The notes beneath the pieces were generated by a model that saw only the letters and a program-made list of their open reading frames with translations, made no database searches and was not told the origin of the DNA. From positions 1 through 23,457 of IMG/VR virus record IMGVR_UViG_3300025047_000021: a stretch of 23,457 nt of DNA, one strand, 5' to 3'. The translations under genes and the position numbers were made by a program. This stretch comes from a virus. Shown here in pieces: positions 13,519 to 21,739 of this stretch. The first letter of the stretch is position 1; every line of letters begins with the position of its first letter.

Positions 13519-16500
13519 CTATACTTCTGTACTCACTAGCGCTAATTCCTGCCGTGATATGTTTTGTGTGGCGTGGTAACGGCTCTGGCTTGTTATTACA
13601 GCCCTGTATTCAAAGTCCTGCGTTGAGCTGTCAGTGTCCGTATAGGTATAAGAGCCTCCGAGGAATTCAAACGAACGAACGCCAAGCCCTTCGCCCCGCA
13701 TATCGATAAACGTAGCCTCACCAGATAAATTTTGAGTAACACCAACTTGAGTAAAAGAGCTGCTGCCGTTTTTGGCTCGGTAGAGCTTTAACGTTGCGCT
13801 GTTTGGGTAGCTGCTTGGCGGGTTTCCGCTGTAATTATAATCGACGTAATTACCGTTCATGCTGAACGTAACGACAACTTTTTTAGGATTCCCATTTGTT
13901 CCAAATACCCCAGTTTCTACCGAAGGATTAGCTGCTTTTGTTGTTGACGTTCTGCCGGCATAAAGCACGCCGCCTGATAAGCCGCCGCCGAAGTATGATC
14001 CGCCCGTCGTGTCATACCAAATCGATGCATTGGCTTTTGTGCAGTAACTAAGATTAGGATCGCCGCCAGAGGTTAAGTTTTTTGGCCCGTACCAATACCA
14101 AAGCCCCTCAGAACCGAAGCCGTTCGGACGCTTCACTTCCATGAAGTTACCCCCGATTGTATCCATGCTGGCAGAGCGCAAATTGCCTGTGAATTCACCA
14201 TCAGCGTAAATTGTCATGCGGTTCGTAGAGGCATTAACGCTCATTAACGTTGTGCCATTTGTTGCAACGATACGAATAGAGTTACCCACAAACGTCAGGA
14301 CACTTTGCGTGCTGCTGCCCTTAACGAAAACACCGGTGATGCGGCCGTCATTGTTAACTGCGAATTGTATCTCGCCTGAGACCTGCCCGAGCTCGTCTTC
14401 AATCGCTTCAAAGTATGAATAAATAGACAGATTATTGCCCAGTGAGCCGGTTACTTTTACCTCGCTAAACGCTTGCGCGAATGCGGCACCCTGCACCCAA
14501 TTACCTGAGCTGTTTTCATAACCAATTTGGGCGTTTTTAAACGATGTAATTTGAGACGCTACCGAGCTATTACCAACCCGAGCCGAAACGGTGTTTAAAT
14601 CGCTGGCTCTCGCTGCGCCGGCACTGCTGAATAGTTCGCTTTGTTTCACGTAGCTTGCAAGCGAGTTATTAAATGTGCTAGTTAGCTGCTGGCCTAACTG
14701 AATTCGCGCGTCTTCCTCGTCAGCTATCAGGCTTAATGCGTTGTCGGCCTTTGCTGTCGCTGCGACTGTGGCAACTCTGCGCTGCTCAATATCGTCAATG
14801 CGGGCTTGCGTCTCTGTTGCTATCAAGCTCAGCGCATTTACAGCTTTAGCATCTACGGCGGCAGTGGCCACACGTCGTTGTTCAATATCATCGATACGTG
14901 CCTGTTCTTCGTCTGCAATTAACTGCAGAGCATTGTCGGCTTTCGCATCTACGGCTGCAGTGGCAACCCGTCTTGTTTCAATGTCATCGATACGCGCTTG
15001 CGTTTCTGTGGCGATAAGCTCGAGGGAATTATCAGCTTTAGCGTCCACCGCTTCTGTGGCCAGCCGGCGCTGTGTTATATCCTCAATACGCGCTTGCTCT
15101 TCATCAGCTATTAACTGCAGTGAGTTTGTTGCTTTGGCGTCGACCGCCTCAGTGGCGATTCTGCGCTCGGTTATATCGCTGATACGCGCTTGCTCTTCCT
15201 GGGCAATCAGTATTAGGTTGTTTTCAGCTTTCGCGTTCACGTTGCCAACAGTCACGCCCAATTGCGTTAAATCGCTCGCTCGAGCTGCGCCAGCAGACGT
15301 GTACAAATCAACGGTTTTTAAATACACAGACGATAAATCACCAAACTGTGCCTGCAGCTTGCTTTCTAATATTGCTCGGCTCATGCGGTCGCTAGAGATT
15401 GCACTAAACGCCTGCGCCACTTTAGCGCTCACCAAACCCACTTCAACCCCCACAGTGGTCGTTTTTTCATCCACAATGGCTAACGCGTCATTCACCATTT
15501 GAATATCTTCAAATAGGCTAATTTGACCGGCTTCAAGCTCTTCGTTGTAATAATCCTGATCGTTCAGCCACTGCGAAAAACCGCTTAACGTATCAAGCAA
15601 GGTATTGGGTAGACTTGGCAGAGTAATACCCGCAATCACATCAGGGCGAATTTCATCAGACGTCAGCCCAATAAGATTGGGTATAACAACTTGTATCCAG
15701 TTAGGGTCAACCAAATCCCCTTCTTTTAACCGGTACCACAAATACAGCGTGTCATCCTGGCGGGTACCCACAATCGTGACGCTTTTGCCATCTGCAGCGA
15801 TTAATGCGCTATCAAAATCATCGGTAAACGAATAGCGCCATTGATATGTGGCTGAGCTGTTAGGTAACTCAGGTCCTACGATGATGACGCGCCCTGGTAA
15901 AATATCGAACTTCAAGGGGGTATTCGTTGGCGTACTTGGTAAGCCAACGTTAAAGCTGAAACTAGGTGCCGCGCTTCTTTTATCAAAGCGGTTTTCAGCG
16001 GATATCAACGCAGAATAATTACCTGCGCTTAAGTTTTTTACATCGAGCGTGGGGGAAAGTGGCGTCTCGCTATGATACCAACCGTCATCTGGGATTCTTA
16101 CCAACAGCGCTATGTATCTGCGCACCGATGATGGAGTAGGGTGTGACCAGGTCAAAAAACCTTGGCGATGACTATCGTTTGGCGTTGGCGTGTAGTTAAT
16201 ATTCTCGACGGGGGAGATATTCGTCGTGTCAGGCAGTGAAGTGTTTGCAGGAATATTAATTTCAGTGATGGTGAAATCATCTTGATATAGCTCTATGTGT
16301 TCCTCTTCTATCGCTAGAATCGTGCGGCGCTTACTCACATCAACACGATAATCTTGAACGATAAATTCTCTGTCGACTCCTGTTTGTGTGTCTACGTAAC
16401 GTAATACCGCACCTGGCACCACATCTAAACGGATCCCCTGCAGTGACACTTGACTGGTAAAGCCCGCTTGGCTTCGTTCTAACTGACGTTTCTGGAGTCG

Positions 16501-17649
16501 TTGCGCGATAGTGCTGCGATTCGTGAAGTACAGCTTTAAATTGCTATCTAATTCAGTGCCATCATCTTGGGCATAGTTGGCACCAAAGGTTACTGGCGCA
16601 TCGGTTACCTGGTATTTTAAATCTGGCTCAACGTACTCGCCACGCACCAGATTAGTTTTCTCTTTTTCAGGGCGATGAGGCTGATAATTAGGTTGTTCAA
16701 CAAAATCATCAGGCGTTAACGTGACAGTGCTAGGGCCGCCGTACATGGCTGGTTTAATATAAATTTTACCACCGGGGCGGTAGATACGCGCACCACTACT
16801 GGACAATAAATATTTAAGGCTGTCACCGGGTTTTAATGTGCTGTTTATCACACCGTTACACGTAAAGCGGCGTTCACTTTGAGTGTCACCATTGGTATCA
16901 GTGTATTCAACCACTGTGTCGCAATAGTTCGCTGTTAATGCTGCAAAATCCCATGGAATACGGCGAAGTGGAATAGGGCGATAACCGTAGTTACGGATGT
17001 AGTCATACGTACATAATATTGGGTTATCACTCCACGCCCAGGTGCTGCTATCTGTTGCACGCTGCTCACCGTCACCGCCTGCAGTTGTGTCTTTGCGCGG
17101 ATCATATACAGGCTTGCCACGCACTTTGAATTTTATTTGGTTAACGCCTGTGGGGAAAATTTCAGGGTCAATTTTCACTTTTACGTAGGCGTTAGTCAGA
17201 CCAAAACCTACGTGCTCATTCGTCCAGTCCTGTATGTACTGCACAGCTTGTGCATGGGCTGTGGTTTGGTCACCTAGATGAAATACAGCTCCAACAGCGC
17301 CGCCGAATTCAGCGGGGGTGACGCCGTCAATTTCATACACTTCAACCGATTCACATGGATGCCCTGCGAGGTGAATAGCAAAATAGTGATACTCAGTTTC
17401 TCCCTGCTCAAGTTTGCGGTACCCAATAATTTGACCGCCAACAACGGTTTCACCGTAAATGACCTTTCTTGGCTGGTTTGCCGTAGTTGAAAGCTCCTGA
17501 GCTGCTAACGGGTTTGCGCTTTCGTTGTCATAATCTGGAACGTCTGGGGATGCCATTGCAACAGCGGCTACAAATAGCGCAGCGGCAACGTAATAATACG
17601 CAGCGGAATAGGCAACTACCGCGGCTACAGCTAATACTACGGGTGGCAT
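13519..17649 (-). CDS. Host-specificity protein J / TipJ-like tail tip protein
   Basis: I start this protein at ATG 17649, which overlaps the stop of the peptidase gene as TAATG; the upstream 33 codons belong to the overlapping gene. The 1376-aa product opens with a hydrophobic Ala/Val-rich segment (residues 1-32), as many tail-tip proteins do. The conserved TipJ-like core (about 55-480) includes VIYGETVVGG, HYFAIHLAGH, NYGYRPIPL, YRPGGKIYIKPA and ERSQAGFTSQVSLQG. A fibronectin-like domain lies at about 486-566. Residues 804-963 consist of five 32-aa helical repeats, bracketed by two copies of SAGAARASDL. The C-terminal part (about 1010-1376) is a straight-fibre and beta-rich tip region. The protein should form the distal tip and contact the receptor. 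Confidence 0.88.
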   Translation of the reverse strand: MPPVVLAVAAVVAYSAAYYYVAAALFVAAVAMASPDVPDYDNESANPLAAQELSTTANQPRKVIYGETVVGGQIIGYRKLEQGETEYHYFAIHLAGHPCESVEVYEIDGVTPAEFGGAVGAVFHLGDQTTAHAQAVQYIQDWTNEHVGFGLTNAYVKVKIDPEIFPTGVNQIKFKVRGKPVYDPRKDTTAGGDGEQRATDSSTWAWSDNPILCTYDYIRNYGYRPIPLRRIPWDFAALTANYCDTVVEYTDTNGDTQSERRFTCNGVINSTLKPGDSLKYLLSSSGARIYRPGGKIYIKPAMYGGPSTVTLTPDDFVEQPNYQPHRPEKEKTNLVRGEYVEPDLKYQVTDAPVTFGANYAQDDGTELDSNLKLYFTNRSTIAQRLQKRQLERSQAGFTSQVSLQGIRLDVVPGAVLRYVDTQTGVDREFIVQDYRVDVSKRRTILAIEEEHIELYQDDFTITEINIPANTSLPDTTNISPVENINYTPTPNDSHRQGFLTWSHPTPSSVRRYIALLVRIPDDGWYHSETPLSPTLDVKNLSAGNYSALISAENRFDKRSAAPSFSFNVGLPSTPTNTPLKFDILPGRVIIVGPELPNSSATYQWRYSFTDDFDSALIAADGKSVTIVGTRQDDTLYLWYRLKEGDLVDPNWIQVVIPNLIGLTSDEIRPDVIAGITLPSLPNTLLDTLSGFSQWLNDQDYYNEELEAGQISLFEDIQMVNDALAIVDEKTTTVGVEVGLVSAKVAQAFSAISSDRMSRAILESKLQAQFGDLSSVYLKTVDLYTSAGAARASDLTQLGVTVGNVNAKAENNLILIAQEEQARISDITERRIATEAVDAKATNSLQLIADEEQARIEDITQRRLATEAVDAKADNSLELIATETQARIDDIETRRVATAAVDAKADNALQLIADEEQARIDDIEQRRVATAAVDAKAVNALSLIATETQARIDDIEQRRVATVAATAKADNALSLIADEEDARIQLGQQLTSTFNNSLASYVKQSELFSSAGAARASDLNTVSARVGNSSVASQITSFKNAQIGYENSSGNWVQGAAFAQAFSEVKVTGSLGNNLSIYSYFEAIEDELGQVSGEIQFAVNNDGRITGVFVKGSSTQSVLTFVGNSIRIVATNGTTLMSVNASTNRMTIYADGEFTGNLRSASMDTIGGNFMEVKRPNGFGSEGLWYWYGPKNLTSGGDPNLSYCTKANASIWYDTTGGSYFGGGLSGGVLYAGRTSTTKAANPSVETGVFGTNGNPKKVVVTFSMNGNYVDYNYSGNPPSSYPNSATLKLYRAKNGSSSFTQVGVTQNLSGEATFIDMRGEGLGVRSFEFLGGSYTYTDTDSSTQDFEYRAVITSQSRYHATQNISRQELALVSTEV
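14665..15240 (-). repeat. 96-bp tandem repeats in the J-like gene
   Basis: Five full 96-base copies (14761-15240) and a sixth that diverges after ARI (14665-14760) are in perfect phase. The motif encoding QARIDDI or EARI recurs at 14702, 14798, 14894, 14990, 15086 and 15182. Each unit encodes 32 residues of the type DAKADNALQLIADEEQARI followed by DDIEQRRVATAAV, with a strong helical, coiled-coil character. Copies alternate between IADEEQARI and IATETQARI, pointing to duplication of a 192-base pair of units. Confidence 0.9.
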
Positions 17650-18071
17650 TAAATGTCCTCTCTCATGTTTGTTAGTTTCCAGCAGCCCTTTGCCTGAGAA
17701 ATCGGCAATGAAACTAAGCCGGCTGGCGATACAGCCCACACTTTGCAACTTTGTACTACGCCCACGGCATCACCCAATTCAGTATCAATTAAAACCAAGT
17801 CGCCATTTTCAGCGTTTAAACGGGGTTTAATCGCTCCAAAAACCTGTGTAAATGCCGTTTTAATATCACCGCCGCCAATCTTTTTGAGCGCTTTTAACGC
17901 GCCAAGCTCTGTGGTGTATAAGTCACGATACTGCCAACCTGGATCAACTCCCTTTACGGCAAGAACGGAATTGCATGCAAACAAGCAGCAATCGTTCTTG
18001 CCCCAGACGAAAGGCAGTCCTTGCCAGGCATGTAAAAAGTCGATGAGTGCTTTTTCTTCTTCTGGTTTCAT
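17649..18071 (-). CDS. NlpC/P60-like tail peptidase (DUF6950-like)
   Basis: This 140-aa protein has the layout of small tail-associated cysteine peptidases that help the tail cross the cell wall. FLHAWQGLPFVWGKNDCCLF (about 13-32) holds the expected catalytic Cys in NDCC. GALKALKKIGGGD and NGDLVLIDTELGDAVGVVQ follow. The usual histidine after the second block is not obvious (AVGVVQ rather than HVGIV), as is the case for the DUF6950 group as I remember it, so activity is uncertain. It sits between a hub-like protein and J, where lambda carries gpK and gene transfer agents carry gp14. It overlaps both neighbours (ATGA upstream, TAATG downstream), so its production should be tightly coupled to theirs. 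Confidence 0.8.
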   Translation of the reverse strand: MKPEEEKALIDFLHAWQGLPFVWGKNDCCLFACNSVLAVKGVDPGWQYRDLYTTELGALKALKKIGGGDIKTAFTQVFGAIKPRLNAENGDLVLIDTELGDAVGVVQSCKVWAVSPAGLVSLPISQAKGCWKLTNMREDI

Positions 18072-18694
18072 CGCAGGTATCCCCCACGTCCCCGTGGTGT
18101 GTAGTTGTTAATGGTTTTTGTCGGTAGTGCGGATAACGGGGCAGCGCTGATGATTTCTGTTAAATCGAAAATACGGTCTCCCGGGTGTAAGTGCTGCTGC
18201 GCTGAATCGGTGGTTCTGGCATTTTGCGGGGGCTGAGACCAGCGCTCTAACCAGTCGCTGCAGGTAATCTCTAATACATAAGGAATATCTTTTTCGATGT
18301 CTCCGCGCTGAACAGTAAATTTGGCAACGTTACCGTCATACACGTACGGCACTTCATGTTCTATTACGCGATTGTCATCTAATATCGCCATGTGAACGGC
18401 CACTTCTCGCCCCTCCATCGCTTTATTCATCACTAGCGCAACTAAGCCGCCGTCAAGCACTTTTAGCGTCAAACGCACTTGGTTGGGGCTACTGTCAGAT
18501 GCTTCTTGCACTTCGCTTACACCGCCGAACTCGCCAACGCCCACGTAATTTTCACCAAGAAATTCACGATCACCTAGACCGGTGTGCGCACGCACGCGAC
18601 CATCTGGCGAGTCTAAATCAACAAACAGAATGACTGCTGTTTCGGCTTGCTGCAGCGCATTGATCGCTGCTAAGGATATTTCACGTTCAATCAT
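18068..18694 (-). CDS. Tail tip hub-like protein (DUF2163/BR0599-like)
   Basis: The 208-aa protein carries the pattern of tail hub proteins found between the distal-tail and peptidase genes. An N-terminal part reads VDLDSPDGRVRAHTGLG and GENYVGVGEFGGVSEVQEA. A middle part reads VRLTLKVLDGG and VHMAILDDN. The C-terminal TSCDWLERW-like block is here CSDWLERWSQ, followed by PPQNARTTDS and HPGDRIFDLTEII. In DUF2163 proteins of gene transfer agents several cysteines bind a metal cluster. This protein has one cysteine, so the cluster is missing. Starts and stops overlap on both sides (ATGA), placing it firmly in the tail-tip operon. It should form the ring between distal-tail protein and J. Confidence 0.72.
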   Translation of the reverse strand: MIEREISLAAINALQQAETAVILFVDLDSPDGRVRAHTGLGDREFLGENYVGVGEFGGVSEVQEASDSSPNQVRLTLKVLDGGLVALVMNKAMEGREVAVHMAILDDNRVIEHEVPYVYDGNVAKFTVQRGDIEKDIPYVLEITCSDWLERWSQPPQNARTTDSAQQHLHPGDRIFDLTEIISAAPLSALPTKTINNYTPRGRGGYLR

Positions 18695-19305
18695 CGTTTT
18701 TCTACAAAGTCTAAAGTTATGCTGCGGTATAGGCGCCCAACACCTTTGAACTGACGAATTTGCTTTGGGTCAGCCCAGCGGCACGTAATACGTAGCTGGT
18801 TTAAATCAGTGATGATGGTTTGATTGTCAGGGACAGGGTTTCTGATTTCGTTGGCCAGTTGCAACGTGCACTTTCCTGATGCGTTTGAATACGCATCGTC
18901 TGTTAGCTCGTGTACTTGCTCACCGAGTTTGAAACGCATTTGGCGTTTAGCTATTAAACTATTTGTAGGGCAATTTTTTACATTCAGCGCTAGCCCGTAC
19001 TGGCCTATGCCGTCGGTTCGTAATGACGTTGGCCAATCCATTAAATGGCTATACGTTGTGTCTATCAGAGTCACGGCATTTTTATGGCCGCGTAATTTTT
19101 GCAAGAGACTTTTTACAGCTCTGGCATCATCAGGGTAAAGCACACCAAATTTGTATGTCACCTCCCAGCCTTCGCCGGGGTTTTCACTCACTTGCTGAGA
19201 ATTGTTGATACTGCTGATATCCATTGATGAGTTGGACATAATATTGGCATCACAGTTAGACGGGAAAAACTCACCGCCAAAATCTGGAAAATCGAGTACT
19301 TCCAT
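18691..19305 (-). CDS. Distal-tail-like protein
   Basis: This 204-aa protein directly follows the tape-measure stop (one base junction) and overlaps the hub gene by ATGA. Position and wording (MEVLDFPDFGGEFF, GWEVTYKFGVLYPDDARAVKSLL, LRGHKNAVTLIDTTY, LGEQVHEL) match the distal-tail proteins that cap the tube and attach the tip in siphophages and gene transfer agents. The N-terminal half would form the ring and the C-terminal half a beta-rich extension. No enzymatic motif is seen. Assignment relies on gene order as much as on sequence. Confidence 0.7.
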   Translation of the reverse strand: MEVLDFPDFGGEFFPSNCDANIMSNSSMDISSINNSQQVSENPGEGWEVTYKFGVLYPDDARAVKSLLQKLRGHKNAVTLIDTTYSHLMDWPTSLRTDGIGQYGLALNVKNCPTNSLIAKRQMRFKLGEQVHELTDDAYSNASGKCTLQLANEIRNPVPDNQTIITDLNQLRITCRWADPKQIRQFKGVGRLYRSITLDFVEKR

Positions 19306-21735
19306 CTATGCAGCCCTTCCGCTTAGCATTTGTGCACGCATACCGTTATTCGAGAAATCCCGGCGCAACTCACCATCGAATTCCTTCAGGGCGTTATTCA
19401 CTTGTTGGTTAATTTTGTCTTCCATGCCTGGCGTAGCGTTTGTCGCGTCGATATTAATCTGAGGATTAAAGTTATAAACGTTACCCGCTGCACTAGCGCC
19501 ACCACTGGTGTTCTCAACGACTTGCTCGAAGTTTTCGCGCTGCTTGGGGTTCAATACCATTTCGTCTTTGCGTAATAGGTATGTGCCTTCATTTGAATTA
19601 GGTACACGGGCTAAGCCGTCGTGAGCTTGGCCTTGGTATTGAGCCCCCTTAAGCGTGGATACTAAGCTGGCACCTGTCGCTGCAGCTTGAGCCATCGCGG
19701 GAATGTTCGCAGGGAACGGCAATGCACTGGCGTTACTGATAGCCGTTGTAAGGTTTAATATGCCTTGAGCAATTGCAAACCCCTTTTGTACTGCATACAT
19801 AGCTTTGTATGCAGTACTTTGTTCGCCGCCAAATGTTTTCGCTAACCCCGCCAAGCCGCTAAATATTTGCTGGCTGCTGGTTAGCATGATGTTCATGCGG
19901 GCGTTGTTGTAAGCCTGCAGATCAGTAAAATATTTCTGATTCGCAGATAAGCTGAGCTGGATGAATTCGTCTTCCTGCAATTTACCCTGAGCATAAGCGC
20001 CGGCTAACATTGCATGCTTTTGTTCAAGATGAGTTGCAATTAACTCTTCTTGAGACATCAAGCTTTCGCGTAGCTTTTCTAATTCATTGTCAGAAACAGG
20101 GGCGCCGGTCTCGCCAGTGCTTTCAGTGTCTTTATTTACACCGAACTGCCCTAGGTCAAATGACTCATCATTGGCTGCTGATTTTTTACGTGCTTCACCC
20201 AATGCCGTGGCAGCAGCTATTTGCGCTGTAAAACTACTTAGTGACGCTTGGCGCTCATCAAAAATATCTTGTAGGGTTGATTCACGCGCATTGCGCGAAA
20301 TATCGACTTGTTGGTTAGCAGAGTCGAGATACCCTTTTACTAATGAATCTCGTGTTTGGCGAGCTACAGCCAGCTGATTGTCGCGCTCCTGTGCATAAGC
20401 GTTAGTTACGCCTTTAGCCACGGCATCCGCTTGAGATAGGGCGGCACTCACATCGAATGAATCACCATCAAACGGGTTGATAAGATCTAGTATTTCCTCA
20501 CCGTAAATACCAAGTTCGTTAACTACAGCGGTTAATTCTGCACTGATAACGTTAGCAAAAGACTTTAAGTAGATTTTTGCGACATCAGGTAAGTAGGCTA
20601 ACTGCGTACCGATAACCTGCCCGAAAGCAACCGCATGAGCGCTGCCCACATCAATTGCACTGGCTAGTTCAACGGTCAGTACTTTAATCATCGCGCGCAC
20701 GTTGGCAGGATATTGCTTAAGCGAATTGAGCAACAAGTTTTTATAAGCGTTGTCGTATTCACCCATTAACGTGAACAAGCTTTCTAATTCAGGTGGTATG
20801 TGAGTAGCAACTGTATCAATAGCGGTTGTTACATCATCAGCCCAGCCTTCCCACTGCCCAGCAAGCGCATCTAGATACCCGCCAAGTTGACCGCTGGCGA
20901 TGATATTTGTTAACTCATCAATTGCACCGGCAACGCCGCGCACACCCTCTTGCATCAGCTCACTAACACCAGCCTCAGCAATGGTGAATTTCAAGCCGTC
21001 CCAGCTATCACCAAGATTGCTAATTGCTCCGTCAAGCGTGGCGGCTTGACGTGCCATCGCGCCGCCAAATTGTGTTTCACCTAAACTTTGTAAAAAGCCT
21101 TCAATTGCTTGAGCATTATTTTCGACTTCGGTTTTCACCCCGCGAAAGGTAAACGCGATGGTGTCACCTTGGTTTTTGGCTTTAATACCAAATTCTTTTA
21201 GGCGCTCAAATTCTGCAACACTGGCATCTGCTACGGCTTCAATAAACTGATCTAAACTTTTGCCCATTGCACTGGCCGTATTCATGTAGCTGCGCAAGGC
21301 TTCTTGGCTTGGGTTTAAGCCTAGGTTGGTTAACTTAATAAAAGCGGTGGTTATTTCTTCTACAGAATAAGGTGTTGTTGATGCAATTCGCTGTATTTCA
21401 CGAAAGACCTTATTTGCGTTCTCTGCGCTACCTGTGGCGGTCACAAGTGACGCATTGAGAATTTCAAAACGGCGAGTGGTATCAATCAGCCCTTTGATTA
21501 ATGTTGTTGATATAAACGTTGTAATTAGAGCAGGGCCGAGTACTGAAAGCTTACTCAGTAGCTTACCGCCTGCTACCTCCATAGCGGTTATATTGCTACT
21601 GGATTTCTTGGCTTTGTTTCCTGCAACAGTAGTAGCATTACCAAACTCTACGACTTTCCCTTTCGCATTAGTCAGCTGGCCGACTAAGCCTGAGCCGTCA
21701 GCCTTTAGTTTTATACCTACTACAATATCGCTCAT
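19306..21735 (-). CDS. Tail length tape measure protein
   Basis: The tape measure sets tail length and is threaded through the tube. I start at ATG 21735 (MSDIVVGIKLKADG), four bases after the stop of the chaperone fusion; the upstream codons to 21789 overlap that gene and are unlikely. The 809-aa protein has the conserved tape-measure N-terminal domain (about 80-280: RRFEILNASLVTATGSAENA, TTPYSVEEITTAFIKLTNLG, AVADASVAEFERLKEFGI, GAISNLGDSWDGLK). A hydrophobic segment lies at about 60-82. Long Ala-rich helices follow. A TMP-typical C-terminus includes YKAMYAVQKGFAIAQGILN and LLRKDEMVLNPKQ. At about 0.15 nm per residue the tail would be near 120 nm. An 11-bp perfect inverted repeat lies inside the coding sequence at 19788-19817. 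Confidence 0.92.
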   Translation of the reverse strand: MSDIVVGIKLKADGSGLVGQLTNAKGKVVEFGNATTVAGNKAKKSSSNITAMEVAGGKLLSKLSVLGPALITTFISTTLIKGLIDTTRRFEILNASLVTATGSAENANKVFREIQRIASTTPYSVEEITTAFIKLTNLGLNPSQEALRSYMNTASAMGKSLDQFIEAVADASVAEFERLKEFGIKAKNQGDTIAFTFRGVKTEVENNAQAIEGFLQSLGETQFGGAMARQAATLDGAISNLGDSWDGLKFTIAEAGVSELMQEGVRGVAGAIDELTNIIASGQLGGYLDALAGQWEGWADDVTTAIDTVATHIPPELESLFTLMGEYDNAYKNLLLNSLKQYPANVRAMIKVLTVELASAIDVGSAHAVAFGQVIGTQLAYLPDVAKIYLKSFANVISAELTAVVNELGIYGEEILDLINPFDGDSFDVSAALSQADAVAKGVTNAYAQERDNQLAVARQTRDSLVKGYLDSANQQVDISRNARESTLQDIFDERQASLSSFTAQIAAATALGEARKKSAANDESFDLGQFGVNKDTESTGETGAPVSDNELEKLRESLMSQEELIATHLEQKHAMLAGAYAQGKLQEDEFIQLSLSANQKYFTDLQAYNNARMNIMLTSSQQIFSGLAGLAKTFGGEQSTAYKAMYAVQKGFAIAQGILNLTTAISNASALPFPANIPAMAQAAATGASLVSTLKGAQYQGQAHDGLARVPNSNEGTYLLRKDEMVLNPKQRENFEQVVENTSGGASAAGNVYNFNPQINIDATNATPGMEDKINQQVNNALKEFDGELRRDFSNNGMRAQMLSGRAA

Positions 21736-21739
21736 TGCG

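Noticed and set aside
14741-15502. 253-aa plus-strand frame rich in Ser/Ala repeats
   Set aside because: It is the antisense shadow of the 96-bp repeats in the J-like gene; it stays open because the repeat lacks antisense stops.
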